From Peptococcus simiae (GTDB lineage: Bacteria > Bacillota > Peptococcia > Peptococcales > Peptococcaceae), in the NCBI RefSeq assembly GCF_046097595.1, contig NZ_JBJUVG010000006.1, positions 1 through 64,000 on the forward strand: a DNA stretch of 64,000 bases. Direction: 5' to 3'. The notes under the pieces were generated by a model. The model worked only from the letters and a program-made list of their open reading frames with translations, had not been told where the DNA came from and did no database searches. Shown one piece after another: positions 1 to 11,022 of the stretch (positions are counted from its first letter, which is position 1; each line of letters begins with the position of its first letter). A program made the position numbers and the translations under genes.

Positions 1-35
1 AAAGGCCCCATCTCCTTTTTTATAGTGACAGCTAC

Positions 36-542
36 TTATTCTGTCTTTGATGATTTTTTCTTTGGCAATACTTTATCAGCGCCTCGTTTAGCCGCTTCTA
101 TGACACGTTCTTTATCTGTCTGTTTTTTCAACTCTGCCGCTTCAAATATTCTTTGGCTTTCCCTGATGACTTCTTCTGGTACATAGCGGACATCTATAGT
201 TTCACCAATAAGGGCCTGGGCGCCTTGTTTTTTATTAGAGGAAATCACCTCATCCATGCGACAATTTCTATACTTAGCTTTCGCCTCTTGTACCGTCAAG
301 GGGATTTTACAGATGCCTAGCCCACATTGCTTCAACCGTTTTTCTGCATCATCTATGGTAATAGGAAATCCCTTTTTATATAAATCCGGGACTTTAACTT
401 CAGTTTCTCTCTTTAAATCCGAAACTTTTTCCAACCTTGAATTAATAATAGCCGCAGCAGTTATCGTACTCTGAACAATTTTTTTAGCCGTATTGGGGTC
501 AATTTTTTGTACGATATTTTTTACTTTTAGGGAGTCAATCAT
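36..542 (-). CDS. PASTA-like domain protein, function unknown
   Basis: A 168-residue protein with no signal peptide or membrane segment. Residues about 50-121 read like a PASTA repeat: it begins VPDLYKKGFPIT, has DDAEKRLKQCGL in the middle, then DEVISSNKKQGA and ends ETIDVRYVPEE, the usual order for PASTA domains that bind peptidoglycan or beta-lactams in kinases and PBPs. Here no kinase or transglycosylase is attached, so the protein is probably cytoplasmic and its ligand is unknown. The tail (135-168) is very basic (KKKSSK). An AGAGG ribosome site precedes the ATG by about 8 bases. The gene is AT-rich compared with all downstream genes and sits at the edge of an AT-rich island, suggesting transfer. 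Related stand-alone PASTA-like proteins are known in Lactobacillales (recollection, not searched). Confidence 0.7.
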   Translation of the reverse strand: MIDSLKVKNIVQKIDPNTAKKIVQSTITAAAIINSRLEKVSDLKRETEVKVPDLYKKGFPITIDDAEKRLKQCGLGICKIPLTVQEAKAKYRNCRMDEVISSNKKQGAQALIGETIDVRYVPEEVIRESQRIFEAAELKKQTDKERVIEAAKRGADKVLPKKKSSKTE

Positions 543-730
543 AATATACCTCTACAATATACATGTGGTCTGCTAAAAGTCACGATAAAGATATTCGAAC
601 ACAAATCTTGAAAGCTGATGAAGTACTCAAAAGGCGGTCTAGGATAAAGACCACGTTAGGCGATCTAATTTTCTTATAGGACTTACTTAGAATGGCGATT
701 GCTAAAATCTTATCGTCACTAAAGTTTCAC

Positions 731-823
731 CTAACTGTTCTTTCTTAAGAACTTAATCAATAACCAAACCAACCATAAGCCACCCGTAGCAATAGTCAAT
801 AGCACATCAAGTAACAATCTCAC
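731..823 (-). CDS. 30-residue membrane peptide
   Basis: A short reading frame: GTG start, TAG stop, 30 residues. It begins RLLLDVLLTIATGG, continues LWLVWLLIKFL and ends RKNS, so it is one hydrophobic helix with a basic C-terminal end, which predicts an inside-facing C terminus. An AAAGGAG ribosome site lies about 11 bases upstream of the start. It lies upstream of and in the same direction as the PASTA-like gene, about 190 bases away. No family can be assigned. The combination of a clean ribosome site, a positively charged end and composition typical of real small membrane proteins argues against chance, but there is no homology evidence here. Confidence 0.55.
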   Translation of the reverse strand: MRLLLDVLLTIATGGLWLVWLLIKFLRKNS

Positions 824-845
824 TTTATATACAACTCCTTTGGAT

Positions 846-1095
846 AAAAGTAGCCATTTCGAATTCTTTTTACTATATCAAATTTAAACTTATCAGATTA
901 ATTTTCCTCTCACTTTTTAAGTGAATCCTTCAGCTCCATTTTATCCCTGTTTTCTCAACTCTACATTTCATAATTTAAAATTACAGCACGAAAGCAGGCG
1001 AGAAGCCTACATTGATGTTATTAATAATAACATAAGTCAACTGTATTAGCAATACGCTCAAACGTCCAATCCTTCAATCCTCGCCAACCAAGTAA
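846..1095. other. AT-rich intergenic DNA without a clear gene
   Basis: About 250 AT-rich bases between the small membrane peptide and the prfB terminator. A short palindrome, TTATTAATAATAA, lies near 1018-1031. No reading frame with a ribosome site was found on either strand and no repeat is evident. Confidence 0.5.
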
Positions 1096-1128
1096 AATCC
1101 CCCTTCACGCATCCAGTGAAGGGGGATT
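1096..1128 (-). terminator. hairpin after prfB
   Basis: A perfect 13-bp inverted repeat, AATCCCCCTTCAC / GTGAAGGGGGATT, with a 7-base loop directly after the prfB stop. The following T tract on the minus strand is short (ATTTTA), so termination may be moderate. Confidence 0.75.
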
Positions 1129-1131
1129 GCT

Positions 1132-2257
1132 TTATTCAGCTTGTTGGCGGTTGGCCCGTTTGGCGGCTTCATTTTTCAGCCAGGCGTTGATGAAGTCATC
1201 AATGTCGCCATCCATGACAGCCTGGACGTTACCCTTTTCGGTATTGGTCCGGTGGTCTTTCACCATGGTGTAGGGGTGGAAAACGTAGGACCGGATCTGA
1301 GACCCCCAGCCAATTTCCTGTTGGTCGCCGTGTAATTTGGCGATTTCTGCTTCCTGGGCCTTGATTTTTTCTTCAACCAGGCGGCTGGTCAGCATTTTCA
1401 TGGCTGTGGCCCGGTTTTGAATTTGAGACCGTTCGCTCTGACATTGGACGACAATGCCTGTCGGCAGGTGGGTAATCCGGACGGCACTTTCTGTCTTGTT
1501 GACGTGCTGGCCACCGGCCCCGGTGGACCGGTAGGTGTCTACAGACAGGTCTTTGGGATCAATGTCAATATCGGTGTCTGTTTCAACTTCCGGCATGACT
1601 TCAACGGCAGAAAAAGAGGTATGCCGCCGGCCGGATGAGTCAAAGGGGGAAATCCGAACCATCCGGTGGACGCCCTTTTCTGCCTTGAGGTAGCCGTAGG
1701 CGTTTTCGCCAGTCACGAGGATGGTGGCACTCTTGAGCCCGGCTTCATCGCCATCCAGGTAGTCGAGGATGGTCACCTTAAAGCCGTGCCGCTCGGCCCA
1801 ACGGACGTACATCCGGTAGAGCATTTCAGCCCAGTCCTGGCTTTCGGTGCCGCCGGCCCCCGGGTGGATGGTCACAATGGCATTGTTGGCATCGTAGTCG
1901 CCGTTTAGGATGGTTTCCAGCTCAAACTGGTCTAAGCCGGCATCCACCTTTTTTAAGGCGGCTTCAATTTCTTTTTCAAGGCCGGGGTCGGCCTCTTCCT
2001 TGTAGAGTTCAAAGGCCACTTCTACATCATCCAGGGCTTCAGCCAGGCCTTCATACCGGCGGAGCTTGCCTTCCATGCTCTTTTTCTTTTGCATGACGCC
2101 CTGGGCCGCCTCAGAGTCCTGCCAAAAGTCCGGTTCTAAGGTTTGGGCCTCCAGTTTTGCAAGTTGGTCTTTTAAGTGAGGCAGGTCAAAGAGATTCACT
2201 CAAATCTCTGAGACGTGTCTGAGACAGTTGAAATAGCTTGTGTACTTCGTAGTCCAT
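1132..2257 (-). CDS. prfB: peptide chain release factor 2 with programmed +1 frameshift
   Basis: Release factor 2 recognises UGA and UAA stop codons and triggers peptide release on the ribosome. The 5' part starts at ATG 2257 and encodes 23 codons ending CTT TGA C (2191-2185), the classic RF2 self-regulatory frameshift site. A +1 shift at CTT continues as DLPHLKDQ in the main frame, giving about 374 residues, the normal size. The SPF recognition tripeptide is at about residues 203-205 and the catalytic GGQ at about 248-250. The usual AGGGGG stimulator just before CTT is not present; only GAGTGA stands there. The GTG at 2199 gives a shorter open frame but lacks the conserved N-terminal helix. 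The gene lies 48 bases after secA, as in many Firmicutes. Confidence 0.95.
2185..2191 (-). promoter_or_regulatory. prfB: RF2 autoregulatory frameshift site
   Basis: The minus strand reads CTTTGAC. When RF2 is scarce, ribosomes pause at UGA and slip from CUU to UUU, entering the long frame. Established for RF2 genes; here the heptamer is exact but the upstream Shine-Dalgarno-like stimulator is weak. Confidence 0.92.
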
Positions 2258-2305
2258 AAGTCACATCCCTTTGTATAATTTAAATCTGATGCCTGGGCGC
2301 TTGGC

Positions 2306-4840
<2,535 letters not shown>

Positions 4841-4892
4841 TCCTTCACTACTTTCTTAATGAATAGCTGAATTGTACTGAAACAACTGGTTC

Positions 4893-4921
4893 ATTATACT
4901 ATGAAATCCTAACCTTCACAA
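4893..4921 (-). promoter_or_regulatory. secA-prfB promoter
   Basis: Minus strand TTGTGA, 17-base spacer, TATAAT. The spacing and a perfect -10 fit sigma-A. It lies about 50 bases upstream of secA. Confidence 0.75.
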
Positions 4922-5000
4922 GATGACCCCTGTAAATGGCGTTTTTCCTTAATATTTCATAGGTAAAAGTCCACTTAATTTAAAAATAAACAAATAGTTC

Positions 5001-5049
5001 GAATAATTCGCAATTCATTCTTTTATTGTATTCTGAAAAATGGTATAAT
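5001..5049 (+). promoter_or_regulatory. promoter region of the ArsR-type gene with small palindrome
   Basis: A perfect -10, TATAAT, is at 5044-5049; the -35 is poor (TTTTAT at 17-base spacing). The palindrome CGAAT-A-ATTCG lies at 5000-5010, a plausible operator for the regulator made just downstream (inference). Confidence 0.45.
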
Positions 5050-5114
5050 ATCCCTATTCATAAAACAGTCTGCTATAACCTGCCAAGGTTTATCTTGAAT
5101 AGGAGGAGATTAAT

Positions 5115-5456
5115 ATGCGCCAACCACAAGCTGTTAGACATCCTCTCCCGGCCACTGAGGGCGACCTGCCCTTCCGGCAAATGGCGGATGTATTAAGATT
5201 ACTGGGCAATGCCAACCGTCTAATGATATTGAACATCCTGGCCCAGTCTCCTCAATCGGTTACAACCATCCACCAATTGATTAACGAACACACCAATTTG
5301 TCCCAATCCTCCCTCTCCCAGCACCTTGCCCTGCTCCGAGCCTATAAGTTTGTGGACTTTGAAAAGCAGGGGCAGCGGGCCACTTACTTTATTTGTAACG
5401 ACCGTGTTAGTGACTTATTCCATGCCCTCGAATCTTTTAACCAGGCCGACAATTAA
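5115..5456 (+). CDS. ArsR/SmtB-family transcriptional regulator
   Basis: A 113-residue winged-helix DNA-binding protein. The segment ADVLRLLGNANRLMILNIL is the characteristic first helix, and NLSQSSLSQHLALLRAYKFV is the recognition helix region, followed by a wing with GQRATYFI. The metal-binding ELCVCDL motif of arsenic or zinc sensors is missing and only one Cys is present (near 98), so it probably senses something other than a soft metal, possibly a sulfur or redox signal (inference). AGGAGGAG precedes the ATG. It faces away from secA and precedes hpf by 110 bases; no transporter is adjacent, so the target is not clear beyond likely autoregulation. Confidence 0.88.
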   Translation: MRQPQAVRHPLPATEGDLPFRQMADVLRLLGNANRLMILNILAQSPQSVTTIHQLINEHTNLSQSSLSQHLALLRAYKFVDFEKQGQRATYFICNDRVSDLFHALESFNQADN

Positions 5457-5566
5457 TTAAAGTTTTCTAATTATTTAATGTTTGCCGGGGACCTTTTGGC
5501 GGGTATAGGATATGAAAAGGATCTGTCAACTTTGACTGAGATCCACCCAAGAAAGGATGAGGATGT

Positions 5567-6139
5567 ATGCGACTCACAATTAAAGGCCGGAACGTTGAAG
5601 TAACCGACGCCCTACGCAGCTACGTAGAAAAGCGCTTCAGTAAGTTGGAAAAATACTTTTCCAATGAATTAGAGGGGCACGTCACCTTGCTCGTAGAAAA
5701 AGGCGATCAACGGGCGGAAGCCACCATTCCCATCAATCGCTTTATTTTGCGCGCTGAGGAGTCCAGCGCAGATATGTATGCGTCTATTGATCAAGTGGTT
5801 GATAAAATCGAGCGCCAGGTCCGCAAGTATAAAACGCGGATCAACCGTAAGGCCAAACAAACGGAGATTAACATTGGCGAGTTAATGCGCCAAGAAGAAG
5901 CAGACCTGAAGGCAGCACAAGCTGACCAGGCTGAAGCGGACCAGGAGGATATCGCCGATAAAATCTCCAAGGTCAAACAATTCCATGTCCGGATGATGGA
6001 CCCGGAAGAAGCCATCATGCAGATGGAACTCCTCGACCACGACTTCTTCATCTTCTTAAATGCTGAAAGCGACGCCATCGATGTGGTCTACCGCCGCAAA
6101 GGCGGCACCTATGGCCTCTTGCAACCGCTCATGAAATAG
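5567..6139 (+). CDS. hpf: ribosome hibernation promoting factor, long form
   Basis: Binds the decoding region of idle 30S subunits and dimerises 70S ribosomes into 100S particles. The N-terminal S30AE domain (about 1-97) starts MRLTIKGRNVEVTDALR and contains the basic RQVRKYKTRINRK. An acidic linker rich in Q, A and D (about 105-130) leads to the C-terminal dimerisation domain with VRMMDPEEAIMQMELLDHDF. At 190 residues it is the long form typical of Gram-positives. It ends in a strong terminator. A GTTT / GGGTAT pair 60-90 bases upstream resembles a stress-sigma promoter, but that match is weak. Confidence 0.96.
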   Translation: MRLTIKGRNVEVTDALRSYVEKRFSKLEKYFSNELEGHVTLLVEKGDQRAEATIPINRFILRAEESSADMYASIDQVVDKIERQVRKYKTRINRKAKQTEINIGELMRQEEADLKAAQADQAEADQEDIADKISKVKQFHVRMMDPEEAIMQMELLDHDFFIFLNAESDAIDVVYRRKGGTYGLLQPLMK

Positions 6140-6153
6140 TTTTAACCAAATTA

Positions 6154-6176
6154 AGCAGCCGAAAGGCTGCTTTTTT
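6154..6176 (+). terminator. hpf terminator
   Basis: AGCAGCC-GAAA-GGCTGCT followed by TTTTTT, 14 bases after the hpf stop. Confidence 0.93.
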
Positions 6177-6202
6177 CTTGCCCAGACGCCTATACAAAAT
6201 AA

Positions 6203-6258
6203 TGCCCTGAGCCTAAAAAGCTGGCCATCTGCTCATCCAACTTTTTAGGCTCAGGGCA
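6203..6258 (-). terminator. long perfect hairpin after coaD
   Basis: A perfect 18-bp inverted repeat, TGCCCTGAGCCTAAAAAG and its complement, around a 20-base loop. On the minus strand it is followed by TTATTTTGTA, so it can end the dnaE-pgpA-coaD transcript. It is longer than other terminators here. Confidence 0.7.
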
Positions 6259-6278
6259 CAGGGCCGAAAGGCCTTTGA

Positions 6279-6809
6279 CTAAAAACAGGTCTTCTCTATT
6301 CCATCGGGACAAAGCCGGCCCCTACCATCGGAAAAACCGTATTTTTCCCGCAGGGCTTCTGCCACCCCGCAGGGCACAAAGGCGGAAACATCCCCATCCA
6401 GTTCAGCAATATTACGAATCATACTGGAACTGACAAATGAAAATTCCGGCGCTGCCGTCAGGTACACCGTATCAATACTGGGACAAAGGTACTTGTTAAA
6501 AGAGGCCATCTGCATTTCGTATTCAAAGTCCGTAATGACCCGCAGGCCCCGCAAAATACCGACTGCCCCCTTCTCTTTGGCAAAGTCCACCAAAAGACCG
6601 TCAAAGGCTTCGACCGTAACATTGGGGATACAGCGGACGGCATCCTCCAGGAGGATCAGCCGCTCTTCGGTGGTGAAGAGGGTATTTTTATAGTTCTGCC
6701 GGGCCACGGCTACATAGACATGTTCAAATAGGCGGGCCCCCCGCTCTAAAACAGATAAATGGCCATTGGTTACCGGGTCAAAGGTGCCGGAGTAAACTGC
6801 AATCTTCAT
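6279..6809 (-). CDS. coaD: phosphopantetheine adenylyltransferase
   Basis: Transfers AMP from ATP to 4'-phosphopantetheine, giving dephospho-CoA, the penultimate step of CoA synthesis. The nucleotidyltransferase signature GTFDPVTNGH is at residues 8-17 and the second motif SFVSSSMIRN lies near 128-137. At 176 residues it is slightly longer than the usual 160, with extra C-terminal residues. It is the last gene of the dnaE-pgpA-coaD unit, 8 bases after pgpA, with a large hairpin after it. Confidence 0.97.
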   Translation of the reverse strand: MKIAVYSGTFDPVTNGHLSVLERGARLFEHVYVAVARQNYKNTLFTTEERLILLEDAVRCIPNVTVEAFDGLLVDFAKEKGAVGILRGLRVITDFEYEMQMASFNKYLCPSIDTVYLTAAPEFSFVSSSMIRNIAELDGDVSAFVPCGVAEALREKYGFSDGRGRLCPDGIEKTCF

Positions 6810-6817
6810 AAGTCACC

Positions 6818-7300
6818 TCATTTACTGTTATGTGCGATGCGGGCGGCTGCCGCGGCGGCCACTGCACCAATCAAGTCATCAGAAAAGGTATGCACATGGG
6901 TAGGATGGCCATCTAAACGGCCGATGATGCCCGGTTTTTGCTTGTCCAAATAGCCAAAGTTGGTAACCCCGATGGTGCCGTAAATATTGGCAATGGACAT
7001 GGCCAGGGCCTCATCAATGCCAAAGAGGCCCTCATCGTTTTTAACGGCCTCCTGAAGCCCTTCCGGCATGAGCCCCTGCTCACAACACTCATCTAAGAAG
7101 AGGCCGGTCAAGATGGCAAACTGGACATCCTGCTTGTTTAAAACCGCTTCTACCGCTACAGTACAATCGGCCAGGGTCAGGTGGGGAAAATATTTGTTTT
7201 GTAAATCATAGACGAGGGCAGCGATATCCTCACAATCAATCCCCCGCGCCTGCAATTTGGCGACAGCTGCCTGCCGCAGGTTAAGACGTTCTTCGGCCAT
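6818..7300 (-). CDS. pgpA: phosphatidylglycerophosphatase A family protein (YutG-like)
   Basis: 160 residues matching the PgpA/YutG fold: an N-terminal part with ALVYDLQNKYFPHLT, then FGIDEALAMSIANIYGTIGVTNFGYLDK and a C-terminal PTHVHTFSDDLIGAVAAAAA. PgpA enzymes remove the phosphate from phosphatidylglycerophosphate, but the Gram-positive YutG branch is short and lacks the long membrane segments of the E. coli enzyme, so the substrate is not certain. Its start overlaps the dnaE stop by one base (TAATG), implying translational coupling. Confidence 0.82.
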   Translation of the reverse strand: MAEERLNLRQAAVAKLQARGIDCEDIAALVYDLQNKYFPHLTLADCTVAVEAVLNKQDVQFAILTGLFLDECCEQGLMPEGLQEAVKNDEGLFGIDEALAMSIANIYGTIGVTNFGYLDKQKPGIIGRLDGHPTHVHTFSDDLIGAVAAAAAARIAHNSK

Positions 7301-10300
7301 TAGGCACCTCCCCGGTGTTCGGTAAATGTGACATCATCATATGGTAGGTATAGGCGTAGTTCCTTCAGGACCGATTCTGAAGCGTCTACGTTATAGGCCG
7401 GATCCAAGCGCACCAGCTTCTTGTCACCGGGATAGTAAAAGTAAACCGGGCGCTGGCCCGGATGGCCCTTAAGCACTGCCAATAAGTCCCCTTCCTGGTT
7501 CCGGCTGTGGACCTTGACAAAAAGGGCCAGGGGCTTATTATCTGCCTCTCCTGTCGTCTGGGGCGCAGGCGAAGACGTCGGGGCCTCTTTTTTGGCCGCC
7601 GGGCCCAGCTCGCTTAGGGGGCGGATATCATTCACGAAGCACTTCTTCTCATCTTCTTCCGCCTGGTACTTGCCGCTGACCAGGACAATTTCACCGTCTT
7701 CCAGGTACCGCCTTACGGCCCCGAGTGACCGGGGAAAGACCAGGAGGTTCAGGCTGCCGGTCTCATCTTCCAGCTCAGCATAGGCCATCAGGTCACCTTT
7801 TTTGGTGGTTTGAAAGCGGACCCCGCTTAAAATCCCGCCCAGGGTAATGTACTGGCCGTCCATTTGGTCATTTAAGTCGCTGACCGTCCCGGACCGATGG
7901 GCCCGGAGGGTTTGCCGGTAGTCGTCCAGAGGGTGGCCGCTGACATAAATGCCTAGAAGTTCCTTTTCCATCCGGAGCTGGTCGGCCTTGTCATAGTCCG
8001 GAATATCCGGTAGGGGAATGGCCGCCAATTGCGCCGCCGGGTCAATATCCGCCACATCAAAGAGGGAAACCTGGTTGGAATGGGTGGCCTTTTGCAGGGC
8101 CTGGGCCTCAAGGACACAGTCATTTAAAATCGCCAGCAGGGCCCGCTTATTGGGCGTAATTTCCTGGAAGGCGCCGCCACGAATCAGGCTCTCTAAGACC
8201 CGCTTATTGACCCCCTGGGACAGGTCCACCCGTTGGCAGAAGTCCTGGAGGGACTGGAAGGGCCCGCCGGTTTCCCTGGCCTCTGTAATGGCCTCGACCG
8301 GGCCGTCACCGACGCCTCGGATGGCCTTTAAGCCAAAGCGGATCCCTTCGGCGGTCACCGTAAAGCCCTTACCGCTTTCATTGATATCCGGCGGCAGGAC
8401 CGGGATGCCCAGGTCCACGCATTCTTTAATGTAGAAGGTCACCTTGTCGGCATTATCGACAAAGGAGTTTAAGAGCTCCGCCATGAATTCAGCCGGATAA
8501 TGGCACTTGAGCCAGGCCGTTTGGAAGGCCAGGACCCCATAGGCGGCGCTATGGCTCTTATTAAAGCCGTAGCCGGCAAAGTATTCGATCAGGGAAAAGA
8601 TATGGGCCGCTTGCTCACGGCTGACCCCATTTTTAAGGGCCCCCTCTATAAATTGGGTCCGGAAGCCTTCGATAATTTCCGGTTTTTTCTTCCCCATGGC
8701 CCGACGCAGCATATCTGCCTCGCCCAGGGAGAAGCCCGACAGGCGGCTGGCGATCTGCATGACCTGCTCCTGGTAGAGGATAACCCCATATGTGGGCTGC
8801 AATATATCCTCCAGAAGCATATGGGGGTATTCAATTTCCTTTTCGCCATGCTTCCGGGCGATAAAGTCATCGACCATGCCGCTGCCCAAGGGGCCGGGCC
8901 GATAAAGGGCCACCAGGGCGATGATATCTTCCAGGGAGTTGGGCTTTAAATCCTTGAGCACCACCCGGAGGCCACTGCCTTCAAGCTGGAAGACCCCCAG
9001 GGAATCCCCCCTGGAGAGCATGTCATAGGTGGGTGGGTCATTTTCGTCGATGGTCTGAAAGTCAATGGTCCGGCCGTGTCTTTCTTCAATGAGCTCGATG
9101 GTTTTATTGACCACGGTCAGGGTCCGTAGGCCGAGGAAGTCCATCTTCAAGAGGCCGATCTCCTCGACCTCGTCCTTGGAAAATTGGGTAATCACCGACC
9201 CATCATCCCCGCCGGTCTGGAGGGGCAGATAGTGGGTCATAGGCTCCCGGCTGATCACCACCCCGGCAGCGTGAGTCCCGGCATGGCGGGGCAGGCCCTC
9301 CAGCCGCTGGGCCATCCGGATCATCTTATCAATCTGGTCATCGTCAGCCATGGCCTGGCGGAGGTCCGGGGCGGCACTGAGGGCCTTGTCGATGGTCATC
9401 CCCAGCTCTAAGGGGATGAGCTTACAAACCCGGTTAACGGTTGAGAGGGGGACATTCATCACCCGGCCGACATCCCGGACGGCCCCCCGGGCGGCCATGG
9501 TCCCAAAGGTAATAATCTGCGATACATGGTCGGCCCCGTATTTCTGAGTCACATAGTCAATGACCTCTCCCCGCCGCTCATAGCAAAAATCGATATCAAT
9601 ATCGGGCATATTGACCCGTTCCGGGTTCAGGAACCGCTCGAAGAGGAGGTTATACTTGATGGGGTCTACCGCTGTAATGCCCAGGGCATAGGCCACCAGG
9701 CTCCCGGCTGCTGACCCCCGGCCCGGCCCTACATAAATACCGTTCCGCTTGGCATAGTCCACAAAGTCCCATACGATGAGGAAGTAGGCCTCATAGCCCA
9801 TCCGGCCAATGACGGAAAGCTCCTTATCCAGCCGCTCTAAGAGGGGGGTATCGACGGTCTCATAGTGGTCAGCCAGGCCATCCAGGCACAACTTTTTGAG
9901 GTAGTCGGGAATGGTATAGCCCTCCGGTACATCAAAGTAGGGCATGTGGTTGCAGCCAAAGGTAAAGTCAAACTGGCACCGGTCTGCAATGGCAACGGTC
10001 CGGTCCAGGGCGGCTTCCTGGTTGGGAAAGGCCGCCAACATGTCGTCGTAACTTTTTAAATAAAATTCATTATTATCAAACCGCATCCGGTCCGGCTCAT
10101 CCAGGGTCTTGCCGGTTTGGATACAGAGCATGACATCCTGGACTTCCGCATCTTCCCGCTTCATGTAGTGGTTATCATTGGTGCATACCAGGTCAAGGTC
10201 CAACTCCTTGCCCAGGCGGATCAAGGCATCGTTAACGACCTGCTGTTCGGGCAGGCCATGGTTTTGCAGCTCCAGATAAAAGTTATCCCGGCCGAAGGTT

Positions 10301-10791
10301 TCCTTGTACCAAAGGGCCGCTTCCCGGGCCGCTGCTTCATTCCCGTCCATAATCATCTGGGGGAGTTCGCCGCCCAAGCAGGCCGATAGGCAAATGAGCC
10401 CCTCATGGTGCTTGGCCAAGAGGTCGCGATCAATCCTGGGCTTGTAATAAAAGCCTTCCAGGTAGGACTGGGTCACCAGCTGGCAGAGGTTGTGGTAGCC
10501 CTTTTCATTTTCAACGAGCAGGATTAAGTGATAGGGCTTTTCATCCCGGCCGCTTTCTTTTTGAAAGCGGGACCGCCGGGCCACATAGACCTCGCAGCCA
10601 ATAATGGGCTTTATCCCATGGGCCTGGCAGCTTTTATAAAATTGAACGGCGCCGTACATCACCCCATGATCGGTGATGGCCAGCGCCGGCATACCCAGCT
10701 CCGCTGCTCGCTTCACCTCATCTTCTACGCGCCCGGCGCCATCCAGCAGGCTAAAAGCGGTATGATTGTGTAAATGAACAAAGGGCTTCAT
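7300..10791 (-). CDS. dnaE: DNA polymerase III alpha subunit, DnaE type
   Basis: 1163 residues, a replicative-type C-family DNA polymerase. The N-terminal PHP domain begins HLHNHTAFSLLDG with metal-binding His residues. The palm catalytic aspartates are in PDIDIDF at about 394-400, helix-hairpin-helix motifs follow, and a C-terminal OB domain (GGILSGVRFQTTKKGDLMA) lies near 980. In Firmicutes DnaE usually extends primers or does error-prone synthesis beside PolC; whether PolC exists elsewhere cannot be seen. It leads an operon with pgpA and coaD and has its own promoter. Confidence 0.97.
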   Translation of the reverse strand: MKPFVHLHNHTAFSLLDGAGRVEDEVKRAAELGMPALAITDHGVMYGAVQFYKSCQAHGIKPIIGCEVYVARRSRFQKESGRDEKPYHLILLVENEKGYHNLCQLVTQSYLEGFYYKPRIDRDLLAKHHEGLICLSACLGGELPQMIMDGNEAAAREAALWYKETFGRDNFYLELQNHGLPEQQVVNDALIRLGKELDLDLVCTNDNHYMKREDAEVQDVMLCIQTGKTLDEPDRMRFDNNEFYLKSYDDMLAAFPNQEAALDRTVAIADRCQFDFTFGCNHMPYFDVPEGYTIPDYLKKLCLDGLADHYETVDTPLLERLDKELSVIGRMGYEAYFLIVWDFVDYAKRNGIYVGPGRGSAAGSLVAYALGITAVDPIKYNLLFERFLNPERVNMPDIDIDFCYERRGEVIDYVTQKYGADHVSQIITFGTMAARGAVRDVGRVMNVPLSTVNRVCKLIPLELGMTIDKALSAAPDLRQAMADDDQIDKMIRMAQRLEGLPRHAGTHAAGVVISREPMTHYLPLQTGGDDGSVITQFSKDEVEEIGLLKMDFLGLRTLTVVNKTIELIEERHGRTIDFQTIDENDPPTYDMLSRGDSLGVFQLEGSGLRVVLKDLKPNSLEDIIALVALYRPGPLGSGMVDDFIARKHGEKEIEYPHMLLEDILQPTYGVILYQEQVMQIASRLSGFSLGEADMLRRAMGKKKPEIIEGFRTQFIEGALKNGVSREQAAHIFSLIEYFAGYGFNKSHSAAYGVLAFQTAWLKCHYPAEFMAELLNSFVDNADKVTFYIKECVDLGIPVLPPDINESGKGFTVTAEGIRFGLKAIRGVGDGPVEAITEARETGGPFQSLQDFCQRVDLSQGVNKRVLESLIRGGAFQEITPNKRALLAILNDCVLEAQALQKATHSNQVSLFDVADIDPAAQLAAIPLPDIPDYDKADQLRMEKELLGIYVSGHPLDDYRQTLRAHRSGTVSDLNDQMDGQYITLGGILSGVRFQTTKKGDLMAYAELEDETGSLNLLVFPRSLGAVRRYLEDGEIVLVSGKYQAEEDEKKCFVNDIRPLSELGPAAKKEAPTSSPAPQTTGEADNKPLALFVKVHSRNQEGDLLAVLKGHPGQRPVYFYYPGDKKLVRLDPAYNVDASESVLKELRLYLPYDDVTFTEHRGGA

Positions 10792-10859
10792 ATGCGTCCT
10801 TTCTTTGACAGGCCTTCATCAGTACTTCACTACAAAATCACAAGTTATCATTACCTGTG

Positions 10860-10888
10860 ATTATATCAAAGGGCTAGGCCCAATTCAA
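10860..10888 (-). promoter_or_regulatory. dnaE promoter
   Basis: Minus strand TTGAAT, 17-base spacer, TATAAT, about 70 bases upstream of dnaE. Confidence 0.7.
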
Positions 10889-10987
10889 TCATCGGTCTGG
10901 ACGCCGGCCTTAAGTTAGTCCAAGCAGGTTGATCGGAGCCATCAATTCAGCTTGAACAGATTTATTTAACTTTTTCTAATAAAGCCC

Positions 10988-11016
10988 TTGACATGATACA
11001 GAGAAACCATTAAGAT
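10988..11016 (+). promoter_or_regulatory. leu operon promoter
   Basis: TTGACA, 17-base spacer, TAAGAT, placing the start near 11023 at the beginning of the T-box leader. Confidence 0.75.
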
Positions 11017-11022
11017 ATGTAT

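Noticed and set aside
1025..1095. Short minus-strand frame that ends WTFERIANTVDL-like before a TAA
   Set aside because: No start with ribosome site, too short, and partly inside the prfB terminator.
1132..2199. prfB starting at GTG 2199 as a plain gene
   Set aside because: The upstream ATG frame encodes the missing N-terminal helix and ends exactly at CTT TGA C, the RF2 frameshift site.
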